Shown one piece after another: positions 1-5,677 of a stretch of DNA of 7,529 nt. The notes below the pieces were generated by a model, which saw only the letters and a list, made by a program, of their open reading frames with translations, was not told where the DNA came from and made no database searches. The first letter of the stretch is position 1, and every line of letters begins with the position of its first letter. The stretch covers positions 2,787 to 10,315 of the forward strand of contig DAOJ01000064.1 in NCBI GenBank assembly GCA_002502365.1. The letters run 5' to 3'. The DNA is from Euryarchaeota archaeon UBA106 (GTDB taxonomy: Archaea > Thermoplasmatota > Poseidoniia > Poseidoniales > Thalassarchaeaceae). Made by a program: the position numbers and the translations under genes.

Positions 1-709
1 CATCTCTAAACCAACGTATTTCGGTTGATTGTATTTGATCTCCATCAGGATCAGTCCATCCGACATTAGCTTGTAGGGCATCATCGGTTAGTGCATTGCC
101 ATCTGGTGAAACATATATCGATGCAACAGGCGGGTTATTCGATGAACCTATGACGACTAATCCTGAATAAACAACTTCACCAAATTCGTCACCATCGTTG
201 GGTCTAACCGAGGCTTCCCATTCATCACCGCTGCGAATCATCAGCGAGGATACGCTACTTGAGTCGTCCAATTCCGGAATCCTAGCCCCGTCCAAGTACC
301 ATCTAATCTCAGTACCTTGTTGCGGCTCACCATCCAAATCAAAGTAGTCATAATCCAATTCTAATTCATCTGTATCCACTGGGTTTTCTGGGATAATTTC
401 GAGATTTCTTGCAATTGGAAGTGTGTTGTTTATTGTAACTGGACCAATTGTTATGGGAGTTCCCTGATCTGTTCCATCTTTTACAGTAACAGTGCAGGTC
501 CATTGTTGACCCTTTGATAACCAACTTTGAGAAACTGACTTTTGGTCATCAAAAGCACCGACATTATTTCCATCTAATTTCCAGCGTATTTGAGTCCCTT
601 GTTCTGAATCTCCATCAGCATCATAGTATGTGTAATCCATAGCCAATCCTGTAGCCTTCGTTGGTTCGCTAGGTACGAACCAAACAGAAGAAGCCTCTGG
701 AGGTGTATT
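1..709 (-). repeat. Three degenerate Ig/PKD-like protein repeats of about 95 residues
   Basis: Within the secreted protein, residues about 167-261, 262-357 and 358-402 (cut by the edge) share one pattern: a Pro-rich opening (NTPPEA, NTLPIA, NNPPVA), then a D-x-DG turn (DADGD, DLDGE, DPDGD), then Q-[GS]-T-[EQ]-IRW and, in the first two, LDG. The IRW motifs lie at residues 207, 301 and 397. The repeats are clear in protein but degenerate in DNA, so they are old domain duplications rather than recent ones. Confidence 0.8.
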
Positions 710-1207
710 CGTCGAACCTGAATCTTCACTAGATTGGAATGTTATTGTCGCCCATCCGTCGCCGTATTGATTACTATTACCATTCGCTGCTAGAACTGCA
801 AGAGAGAATGTTACTGTACCTGATCCTGATGAAGGGGCAGTCCACTCCAGCGACCAGCTTCTATAATCAGGGAATTGGTGAGTTCCTTGATTTCCTGCTG
901 AATTAACTTGGGTATTCATGATACCCATTCCAGTTGACAGTGTGCCATCTGATACTAGAAGATTGAATCCTCCCTTTGTGCCGGAGACACCTCCACTCAT
1001 TCCGAGATTTAGGGAGTAAAGTTGGCCTGGTGTGTAAGTTGAAGGAAAATTGTGGGTTGGGGTTAAAGTTGAATCTGGAGAACTGCCATGACAATTACAG
1101 CCACTAGATGAATTGTATTTTCCGTTGCTATTGGCGATAGCTACCTGACTTGATGAAATTAGCATGATGAGTAATACAATTGCTAGCAATCGCCGCGTAT
1201 GTCGCAT
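1..1207 (-). CDS. Secreted surface protein: anchor-V/Reeler-like N-terminus plus Ig/PKD-like repeats (3' part outside window)
   Basis: This reading frame has no stop from the ATG at 1207 to the left edge: 402 codons are visible and the C-terminus is missing. Residues 1-26 look like a signal peptide: Arg-rich start (MRHTRR), a hydrophobic core LLAIVLLIMLI, then AIA before the mature end. Residues 27-160 begin with the Cys/His cluster GCNCHG (36-41) and continue as a Gly/Ser/Thr-rich beta-type domain that resembles the choice-of-anchor V/Reeler-like domains of secreted proteins. From about 167 there are three related units, marked by DxDG and IRW motifs with IRW at 207, 301 and 397, so the period is about 95 residues, as in Ig/PKD-like extracellular domains. 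Expected location is the cell surface or outside, with a role in adhesion, binding or surface structure; the substrate cannot be told. Start choice: first ATG before the signal peptide, with a TATA-like sequence about 24 bases upstream. The domain family name is from memory and moderately sure; the repeats are directly visible. Confidence 0.85.
   Translation of the reverse strand, partial: MRHTRRLLAIVLLIMLISSSQVAIANSNGKYNSSSGCNCHGSSPDSTLTPTHNFPSTYTPGQLYSLNLGMSGGVSGTKGGFNLLVSDGTLSTGMGIMNTQVNSAGNQGTHQFPDYRSWSLEWTAPSSGSGTVTFSLAVLAANGNSNQYGDGWATITFQSSEDSGSTNTPPEASSVWFVPSEPTKATGLAMDYTYYDADGDSEQGTQIRWKLDGNNVGAFDDQKSVSQSWLSKGQQWTCTVTVKDGTDQGTPITIGPVTINNTLPIARNLEIIPENPVDTDELELDYDYFDLDGEPQQGTEIRWYLDGARIPELDDSSSVSSLMIRSGDEWEASVRPNDGDEFGEVVYSGLVVIGSSNNPPVASIYVSPDGNALTDDALQANVGWTDPDGDQIQSTEIRWFRD
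1085..1102 (-). other. Cys-x-Cys-His cluster just after the signal peptide
   Basis: These codons encode GCNCHG, residues 36-41 of the secreted protein. Related anchor-V type proteins often carry a CxxCH-like motif at this place, as in c-type haem attachment. Here only one residue separates the two cysteines, so it is not a canonical haem site. Metal binding or a disulfide are alternatives. Confidence 0.6.
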
Positions 1208-1323
1208 AGGCTACCCACACGAGACAGTAATAATAGTTGATTGGGTGTAATTTTTGATTCAACATCGCCGGCCCGAAGGACCGGAATCGGTGGATTCATT
1301 GGTAGGTCTTTGGTCGCCAAGCC
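1208..1323. promoter_or_regulatory. Divergent intergenic region between the secreted protein and the beta-oxidation enzyme
   Basis: These 116 bases separate two genes read in opposite directions, so both promoters must lie here. The left half is AT-rich (1228-1260). The right half holds short inverted repeats: ACCG-gaat-CGGT at 1280-1291 and TTGG-tcg-CCAA at 1310-1320, the latter three bases before the start codon of the enzyme. No clear Shine-Dalgarno sequence precedes the ATG at 1324. The repeats are short enough to be chance; they are recorded as possible operator or leader structures. Confidence 0.4.
1228..1235 (-). promoter_or_regulatory. TATA-like box for the secreted protein gene
   Basis: On the minus strand this reads TATTATTA, centred about 24 bases upstream of the ATG at 1207. 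That spacing fits a leaderless or near-leaderless archaeal transcript. There is no purine-rich Shine-Dalgarno sequence before the ATG. The call rests on position and composition only. Confidence 0.35.
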
Positions 1324-3390
1324 ATGCGACCTATTGGAAGTGTGGCAATCGTCGGTGCTGGAAACATGGGCTCAGGAATCGCCCAGAAATCTGCTCAGGA
1401 GCAATTCGAGGTACAGATGGTTGACCGAGAAGAACAATGGGTTGAACGCGGTCAATCGATTATTGCTAATTTTCTCGATGAAGCGATTGAAAGGCGAATC
1501 TTTCGGGAGACTGAGGCAGAGCAAATAAAAGCTAGAATCGCAGGGGTTGTTGGAACCGAAAACGTCGCCAAAGACACCGACCTAGTTATCGAGGCTGTTT
1601 TCGAAGACTTCGATATCAAAACCGCTGTGTTCGCGACCCTCGATGAGGTATGCGACGAACACACAATTCTCGCTTCTAATACCTCCTCACTGAGCGTGAA
1701 TGCTCTTGCCGAAGCGACTGGTAGACCAGATCGCTTCGTTGGTCTGCATTTCTTTTATCATCCAGCGAAAAATCGACTAATCGAAATAATCCCCGCTGAA
1801 ACTACTTCGAAACAGTCGCTGGATGCTGTGGAACAATATTGCAAAACAATGGGTAAGGTTGTAATCATCTGCAAAGATCGACCTGGATTTGTTGTAAACC
1901 GTTTCTTTGTTCCTTGGCTAAATGAAGCCTGTTTGTTGTTGCAAGAAGGAGTCGCTAGCGCAGCGGCAATTGATGCGGTTGCAGAAAAGGCATTCCGAAT
2001 AGGAATGGGACCGTTTGCTCTGATGAATTTGACAGGACCTCCTATCGCCTTACATTCCACAGATTACCTAGCAGAACAATTGCATTGCCCCCGCTACACC
2101 GGAGCAGCGAATCTTAGGAAGATGGTGGAAGAAGGAGAAATCTGGGATATCGGTGAGGATACCGAATGTAGTGATGAGGCGGCGGCAATCATTCGCCAGC
2201 GATTAATGGGTCAAGTATTCGCAGTCTCCGCCCAGATTGTCGACGAAGAAATCTGTTCCATGGAAGATGTTGACCGTGGGGCCAAAGTAGGACTACGTTG
2301 GGCTCTAGGGCCTTTCGAAATAGCAAATCGAATAGGAATTTCAGAGGCCGTATCAATGGCTCAATCCTACGCAGATTTGGCGGGATTCGAGTTGCCGAAT
2401 TGGTTTGCTGAATTGACTGAACCTCTGGAATTCAATTACGTCGACATTCATGTTCAGGACGAAGTTGCCACCGTTAGAATAAACAGACCTGAAGCAATGA
2501 ATGCCCTGAATGAAATTGTCGTCGACCAATTAGGTCAAGCGCTCGATTCTCTCAACTCTCGTGAGGATATCAAAACAATAGTGCTTGATGGAGCAGGTAA
2601 AGCATTCGTGGCGGGAGCCGATGTCAAATTCTTTGTCGATAAGATTCAGGCTGACTCATTTCCCGACATTTACGAATTCACAGCCCGCGGTCATGAAGTC
2701 CTGAACAAATTAGAAAATTCAGACAAGACAACAATTGCTCTCACGACAGGATTAGCGCTTGGAGGGGGATTAGAATTGGCACTTGCTTGTGATTACCGAG
2801 TGGGAACAAGGCGAACACAATTTAGGTTCCCAGAAACTAGTATCGGAATCTACCCTGGACTTGGAGGCACCCAGCGGACACCTAGAATATGTGGAATTGA
2901 GGCAGCTAGATTCGCCGTTCTTGCTGGTAATTTCCTAGATGCAAGTAGTGCAGCTGCACTTGGGCTTCTAACTCATCTTGTAGATCCAAGCGAAGTGGAA
3001 CAAACCGTATCAGCCATTTCTAACTCTGGTAAGCCAAGCAACAAATATCCTGCAAGTCCGACTGATAGTTCGCACCCAGCAGCAGCATTCGCACTTGCTT
3101 TCTACAATGATTCAAACATCGATGCACTATTAGCCGGCGATTGCCCAGAAGGTTTCGATGCTGAGGATAAGATGGTATCTCGCCAACTAAAATCCCTCAG
3201 TAGAACTGCACCAATCGCTCTTTTAATGGCCAGCGATTTACTCAATGATGCAGTAGTTACTGAAGATAATCTCCAACAAGGTCTAGCCTTGGAACTTGAG
3301 CGTCTTGATGATATTTTTGCTAGCTCTGACGCTCTTGAGGGACTTAGTGCACTCATCCAAGGACGTAGGCCTAATTACACAAATAGCTAA
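1324..3390 (+). CDS. Bifunctional 3-hydroxyacyl-CoA dehydrogenase / enoyl-CoA hydratase (beta-oxidation)
   Basis: A 688-residue cytoplasmic enzyme predicted to hydrate 2-enoyl-CoA to (S)-3-hydroxyacyl-CoA and oxidise it with NAD+ to 3-ketoacyl-CoA. Residues 5-185 are the NAD-binding domain, with GAGNMG (11-16) and D34 placed to bind the adenosine ribose. The dehydrogenase pair is H142 (in GLHFF) and E154 (in LIEII), twelve residues apart as in FadB-type enzymes; SNTSS (118-122) and N192 in the PGFVVNR motif also fit. Residues 187-355 are the helical dehydrogenase C-terminal domains. The hydratase spans about 373-688: FVAGAD (428-433) and the GGGLEL motif form the oxyanion hole, and E484 and E504 match the two catalytic glutamates. 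A low-similarity stretch at about 555-615 interrupts the hydratase part before its C-terminal helices. Domain order is the reverse of bacterial FadB and is known from archaea. The start is firm: an in-frame TAG lies at 1303. A role in short-chain (crotonyl-CoA) conversion is an alternative. Confidence 0.95.
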   Translation: MRPIGSVAIVGAGNMGSGIAQKSAQEQFEVQMVDREEQWVERGQSIIANFLDEAIERRIFRETEAEQIKARIAGVVGTENVAKDTDLVIEAVFEDFDIKTAVFATLDEVCDEHTILASNTSSLSVNALAEATGRPDRFVGLHFFYHPAKNRLIEIIPAETTSKQSLDAVEQYCKTMGKVVIICKDRPGFVVNRFFVPWLNEACLLLQEGVASAAAIDAVAEKAFRIGMGPFALMNLTGPPIALHSTDYLAEQLHCPRYTGAANLRKMVEEGEIWDIGEDTECSDEAAAIIRQRLMGQVFAVSAQIVDEEICSMEDVDRGAKVGLRWALGPFEIANRIGISEAVSMAQSYADLAGFELPNWFAELTEPLEFNYVDIHVQDEVATVRINRPEAMNALNEIVVDQLGQALDSLNSREDIKTIVLDGAGKAFVAGADVKFFVDKIQADSFPDIYEFTARGHEVLNKLENSDKTTIALTTGLALGGGLELALACDYRVGTRRTQFRFPETSIGIYPGLGGTQRTPRICGIEAARFAVLAGNFLDASSAAALGLLTHLVDPSEVEQTVSAISNSGKPSNKYPASPTDSSHPAAAFALAFYNDSNIDALLAGDCPEGFDAEDKMVSRQLKSLSRTAPIALLMASDLLNDAVVTEDNLQQGLALELERLDDIFASSDALEGLSALIQGRRPNYTNS

Positions 3391-3392
3391 TT

Positions 3393-3407
3393 TTCTACAA
3401 AGTAGAA
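3393..3407 (+). other. Small stem-loop just after the stop of the beta-oxidation gene
   Basis: TTCTAC-aaa-GTAGAA is a perfect 6-base inverted repeat with a 3-base loop, two bases after the TAA at 3388-3390. It is AT-rich and not followed by a run of T on the plus strand, so it is not a standard terminator. It may protect or process the 3' end, or be chance. Confidence 0.3.
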
Positions 3408-3477
3408 TAGCGTGACCAGGAAGGAGCCTTAACGGCCGCCATACCACGAATTAGTAATCCCTTTAGATGCGTCCAAT

Positions 3478-3600
3478 TCAAGCAATCACCTCTTCTTCCC
3501 AATTTTCCATTATTTCTTCAACCCAATTTTCAAGCCACTTATCCATCTTTTCAACTCCGGTGTAATTTCGCATCTCGGTGCAATTTTCACACTGAGCCAC
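3478..3600 (-). CDS. Possible small CxxC protein rich in Trp and Glu
   Basis: An open frame on the minus strand ends with TGA at 3478-3480. Taking the GTG at 3600 as start gives 40 residues beginning MAQCENCTEM, with a CxxC pair at 4 and 7 that could bind zinc or be redox active, followed by an acidic helix-forming stretch with Trp at 22, 26 and 34. Residues 24-31 and 32-39 form an 8-residue tandem repeat, ENWxEExx. The frame stays open up to 3660, so GTG 3660, ATG 3651, ATG 3573 or ATG 3546 are other possible starts. A TATA-like stretch on the minus strand at about 3613-3622 supports a start near 3600, but its spacing is a little short. The frame is divergent from the HxlR gene, a common arrangement for targets of such regulators. 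I do not recognise the family; it may be a chance ORF. Confidence 0.35.
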   Translation of the reverse strand: MAQCENCTEMRNYTGVEKMDKWLENWVEEIMENWEEEVIA

Positions 3601-3635
3601 CAACCGCTCGTATATCAAACAATTAGAGGTGGTGG

Positions 3636-3651
3636 ATGCACTTAGGTGCAT
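3636..3651. promoter_or_regulatory. Perfect inverted repeat, candidate operator of the HxlR regulator
   Basis: ATGCAC-ttag-GTGCAT is a 16-base palindrome with six perfectly matching bases per arm. It directly abuts the TATA-like box at 3651-3658, where the archaeal BRE element would lie, so a dimer bound here would block the basal transcription factors at the HxlR promoter. It also lies upstream of the divergent small ORF. Winged-helix dimers such as HxlR proteins bind sites of this symmetry. Assignment to this regulator is inferred from position. Confidence 0.45.
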
Positions 3652-3658
3652 TTTATAC
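3651..3658 (+). promoter_or_regulatory. TATA-like box for the HxlR gene
   Basis: TTTTATAC is centred about 34 bases before the ATG at 3689. Transcription would start about 25 bases downstream, leaving a leader of only a few bases. This helps choose ATG 3689 over the upstream GTG at 3629, which would place the promoter inside the gene. Confidence 0.45.
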
Positions 3659-3688
3659 ACTAAATACGTGGGGCGTAACCTGTATCAT

Positions 3689-4141
3689 ATGAGCCGCCAA
3701 CCGATGATTTTGACTGAGAAAGACTTTGATTATGTTCAAAAGTCAATTATTGAGGTTCAAAGAAGTGGTCGAGGGATAAGGAAAATTTTCGCTACATATT
3801 ACGATGACGAAGTAGACATAGGATGGGAGGTAGATGCAGCAGTAGATGCCTTTGAGATGTTCTCTTCTCGATGGACTATTGAGATTCTAGCAGCGCTTTA
3901 CATTGCAGGTGATCGTAGATTCAATGAACTTCGCACATTACTCAGGGGAATTTCTTCGAGAACCCTTTCGGACAAATTAACTACCTGCCAAGAACATGGA
4001 TTGGTGGAGAGAGTTGTGGAGGAAGGGCCTCCTATTCGGGTGACCTATAGATTAACCTCCCACGGCCGAACTTGTGGGAAACTTCTAGGCCCGTTGGTTG
4101 CATACATGAAGACTCACAAAGAATTGATTGAATCGGAATAA
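3689..4141 (+). CDS. HxlR-family winged-helix transcriptional regulator
   Basis: A 150-residue predicted cytoplasmic DNA-binding protein. Residues about 60-128 match the HxlR/MarR-like winged helix: SSRWTIEILAAL (canonical form GGKWT-ILxxL), RRFNELR at 77-82, GISSRTLSDKL at 87-97, the LVERVV recognition-helix end at 105-110, the wing PPIRVTYRLT at 114-123 and the G-R before the C-terminal helix. Such proteins act as homodimers that respond to small molecules or oxidants. The conserved N-terminal cysteine of redox-sensing members is absent; the only cysteines are at 100 and 129. About 50 residues before the winged helix (1-50) exceed the usual short N-terminus and hold a charged helix-like segment. 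Start: ATG 3689 is preferred because of the TATA-like box at 3651; GTG 3629 would add 20 residues that do not look like protein. The target is unknown; the inverted repeat at 3636-3651 suggests autoregulation. Confidence 0.88.
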   Translation: MSRQPMILTEKDFDYVQKSIIEVQRSGRGIRKIFATYYDDEVDIGWEVDAAVDAFEMFSSRWTIEILAALYIAGDRRFNELRTLLRGISSRTLSDKLTTCQEHGLVERVVEEGPPIRVTYRLTSHGRTCGKLLGPLVAYMKTHKELIESE

Positions 4142-4160
4142 TCGGTAATTTGTTCAATTT

Positions 4161-4207
4161 TCATACCGCATCAAAAACGATGCATGTTTGATTCATACAG
4201 CCGCATC
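4161..4207. repeat. Paired direct repeat upstream of the anchored regulator gene
   Basis: TCATAC-CGCATC at 4161-4172 recurs as TCATAC-agc-CGCATC at 4193-4207. The TCATAC units start 32 bases apart, close to three helical turns, so two copies would face the same side of DNA. Between them GCATC-aaaaac-GATGC (4168-4183) forms an inverted repeat. These lie 30-80 bases before the ATG at 4239, suitable for a regulator site. Which protein binds is unknown. Confidence 0.35.
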
Positions 4208-4238
4208 CTTCAAAGGGTGAACGACATGGAAAGAGGAT

Positions 4239-4892
4239 ATGGCGTTGATAGAACAGTGGCGCAGTAAGCGTTCTATCGTCGTTGACGGGGTTATTGCTCT
4301 AGCTGGAGGGGCTTTGAGCATCGGAGCGTTAGTTCCGGCAATGGTGCCTCCTGCTGCCCAAGGTACACTTTCAGCACCAAGAGAGAATTGGGAAAATCCA
4401 GTTCGAGCCCGAATAATGTCGACTCTGAATCGCTCTCCGGGGATTCATTTTAGAGAGTTGCAACGAAGGCTGGATGCCGCAAATGGAACTCTACGGCATC
4501 ATCTAGATGTTCTGGTCGCAGAGAAATCCGTTACTACAATGTCGGTAAATGGACGAACCTGTTACTACGCCGGCGCGCCCGCACAGGTTGAGATTCTAAT
4601 CGGAACTGGAGTTACCGATGATGCACGGGCTGCTTCTATGCTCCCTGTGGGACTATCCGAATTACAACAGGCAGTTGTAGCCCGTCTAACTCGCTCTGAT
4701 TCACCTCGCTCCCAAGCCGCTCTTGCAAGGGATCTAGGTAGGTCACGTTCGGCGGTTCACTCAGCATTAGGAGTGCTCAGAACTAGAGGTATAGTTGCTG
4801 AGGGAGAATTGCGATTAGCAGACCACCTCAGTGGTCTGAAAACTTCCAAATTCGAATATAACTGGCTAGATTTAAGAGCAGAAATGGCTTAA
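4239..4892 (+). CDS. Double winged-helix regulator with an N-terminal hydrophobic segment (COG3398-like)
   Basis: A 217-residue protein. Residues 14-36 form one Gly/Ala/Val-rich hydrophobic segment that could cross the membrane, preceded by a basic stretch (R8, K10, R11). Residues about 53-112 are a winged helix: VRARIMSTL, GIHFRELQRRL, then NGTLRHHLDVL as the recognition helix, and a wing ending in RTCYYAG. Residues about 140-193 are a second one: ELQQAVVARL, SQAALARDLGRSRSAVHSAL and RTRGIVAEG. This plan resembles archaeal membrane-linked regulators with two helix-turn-helix domains (COG3398). Start: an in-frame TGA at 4218 leaves ATG 4239 as the first candidate; the AGAGG before it is too close to be a good Shine-Dalgarno. 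It lies 30 bases before a membrane protein gene on the same strand. Anchoring might couple a surface signal to transcription, but topology is unclear because the basic residues precede the segment. A cleaved or soluble form is possible. Confidence 0.82.
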   Translation: MALIEQWRSKRSIVVDGVIALAGGALSIGALVPAMVPPAAQGTLSAPRENWENPVRARIMSTLNRSPGIHFRELQRRLDAANGTLRHHLDVLVAEKSVTTMSVNGRTCYYAGAPAQVEILIGTGVTDDARAASMLPVGLSELQQAVVARLTRSDSPRSQAALARDLGRSRSAVHSALGVLRTRGIVAEGELRLADHLSGLKTSKFEYNWLDLRAEMA

Positions 4893-4893
4893 A

Positions 4894-4901
4894 CTAAAAT
4901 A
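4894..4901 (+). promoter_or_regulatory. TATA-like box for the membrane protein gene
   Basis: TAAAATAG lies in the 30-base gap after the preceding gene, centred about 25 bases before the ATG at 4923, as expected for leaderless transcription. It falls in the inverted repeat AAAAT-agata-ATTTT (4895-4909). The downstream gene may thus have its own promoter even though it could also be read from the gene before. Confidence 0.4.
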
Positions 4902-4922
4902 GATAATTTTCCACGTATTGTC

Positions 4923-5594
4923 ATGAATAATGGCACAAAGGTCACCCTAGGTATCGGAGCAATTGGAATAGTCCTCGGTATTTTGGTAATGGTTCTAGGC
5001 GCAGGTTCCATTGGCGATGCTGGTAAATGGAGACCTACTGATGATATATATTTGGAAAACAGTCAAGGTGAAACAGTCAGTTTTATTCACATTCAAGACG
5101 GAAATGGAGACTCTGTTGCAGTATTCGTATCTGATGAAGTTAGATGTGATGATTTTACGCTTGAAGTACAAGGCGGTGAAGCATTGTGGAAAGCAGAGAC
5201 GTGTATCGATGTAGAAGGTAGATCCTTGCCGTATGGGCATGAAGATGACCCCGAAGGGTGGTTGCATCTTGGTATGATCGATAAACTAGAAGATGGTGTT
5301 GAGTATACAATTACAACTAGTCACGACGTTGTTTTAGTAGGATGGGAAGATATTGAAGAAGTGATTGGAGACTTTTTAGGAGGTCTTGCTGCAATATGTG
5401 GAGGGCCAACTTTCCTATGTTGCGGGTTACTTTTCCTGGTAATTGGTGGGATTATGGCAGTAACCTCAAGTGGAACTAAAACTCAAACACAAATCGAAAT
5501 CACTCCCTCAGTCGAAGTTGATTCTCAAAATAATGAATTAGAAGACGGGTATGAAAAAGATGAAAAAAAATGGTATGATGAGGATTCCTCGTAA
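4923..5594 (+). CDS. Two-pass membrane protein with an extracellular domain and acidic cytoplasmic tail, function unknown
   Basis: A 223-residue protein. Residues 8-28 (Gly/Ile/Val/Leu-rich) form the first membrane helix and about 150-180 the second. The 120 residues between them form an acidic, beta-type domain with two cysteines, C75 and C94, that could pair in a disulfide if outside the cell. The second helix holds C159 and the CC pair at 166-167. The tail, 183-223, is polar and strongly acidic (LEDGYEKDEKKWYDEDSS) and could be a flexible protein-binding end. With both helices, both termini face the same side, most simply the cytoplasm. I know of similar proteins among planktonic archaea only as uncharacterised membrane proteins. 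Its place 30 bases after a hydrophobic-anchored regulator suggests a sensor or partner role, but that is an inference. Alternatives are a structural or transport accessory protein. Start: ATG 4923 with a TATA-like box at the expected distance. Confidence 0.82.
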   Translation: MNNGTKVTLGIGAIGIVLGILVMVLGAGSIGDAGKWRPTDDIYLENSQGETVSFIHIQDGNGDSVAVFVSDEVRCDDFTLEVQGGEALWKAETCIDVEGRSLPYGHEDDPEGWLHLGMIDKLEDGVEYTITTSHDVVLVGWEDIEEVIGDFLGGLAAICGGPTFLCCGLLFLVIGGIMAVTSSGTKTQTQIEITPSVEVDSQNNELEDGYEKDEKKWYDEDSS

Positions 5595-5646
5595 TTATCA
5601 AACCATCTCTGATTGAGTCTTCTGAGTCGCGTTTGAAACAGAATCC

Positions 5647-5653
5647 TATTACA
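5647..5653 (+). promoter_or_regulatory. TATA-like box for the 363-residue regulator gene
   Basis: TATTACA is centred about 28 bases before the ATG at 5678, fitting leaderless transcription, and no Shine-Dalgarno is present. The 83-base gap 5595-5677 otherwise holds only a direct repeat of GAGTC around 5614 and no gene. Confidence 0.35.
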
Positions 5654-5677
5654 CATTGAATTTCGCCAAGTGGTTGT

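Noticed and set aside
903..1094. 63-codon minus-strand frame in the secreted protein gene
   Set aside because: It is out of frame with the signal-peptide protein on the same strand, whose repeats and start are convincing.
1085..1102. c-type haem attachment site
   Set aside because: The spacing is CxCH rather than CxxCH, and only one such cluster is present.
1241..1528. 95-codon plus-strand frame over the start of the beta-oxidation gene
   Set aside because: It lies in another frame of a gene with a clear family match and shows no recognisable domain.
3393..3407. Intrinsic transcription terminator after the beta-oxidation gene
   Set aside because: The stem is short and AT-rich and no run of T follows it on the plus strand.
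3629..3688. GTG at 3629 as start of the HxlR gene
   Set aside because: It adds 20 residues with no family match and would put the palindrome and the TATA-like box inside the coding region; ATG 3689 fits the promoter better.
3391..3688. tRNA or other structured RNA gene in the gap
   Set aside because: No cloverleaf arms, T-loop GTTC motif or long GC-rich stem could be found on either strand.
5011..5267. Overlapping frames on both strands inside the two-pass membrane protein gene
   Set aside because: They are shadows of the membrane protein, whose helices and promoter position are coherent.
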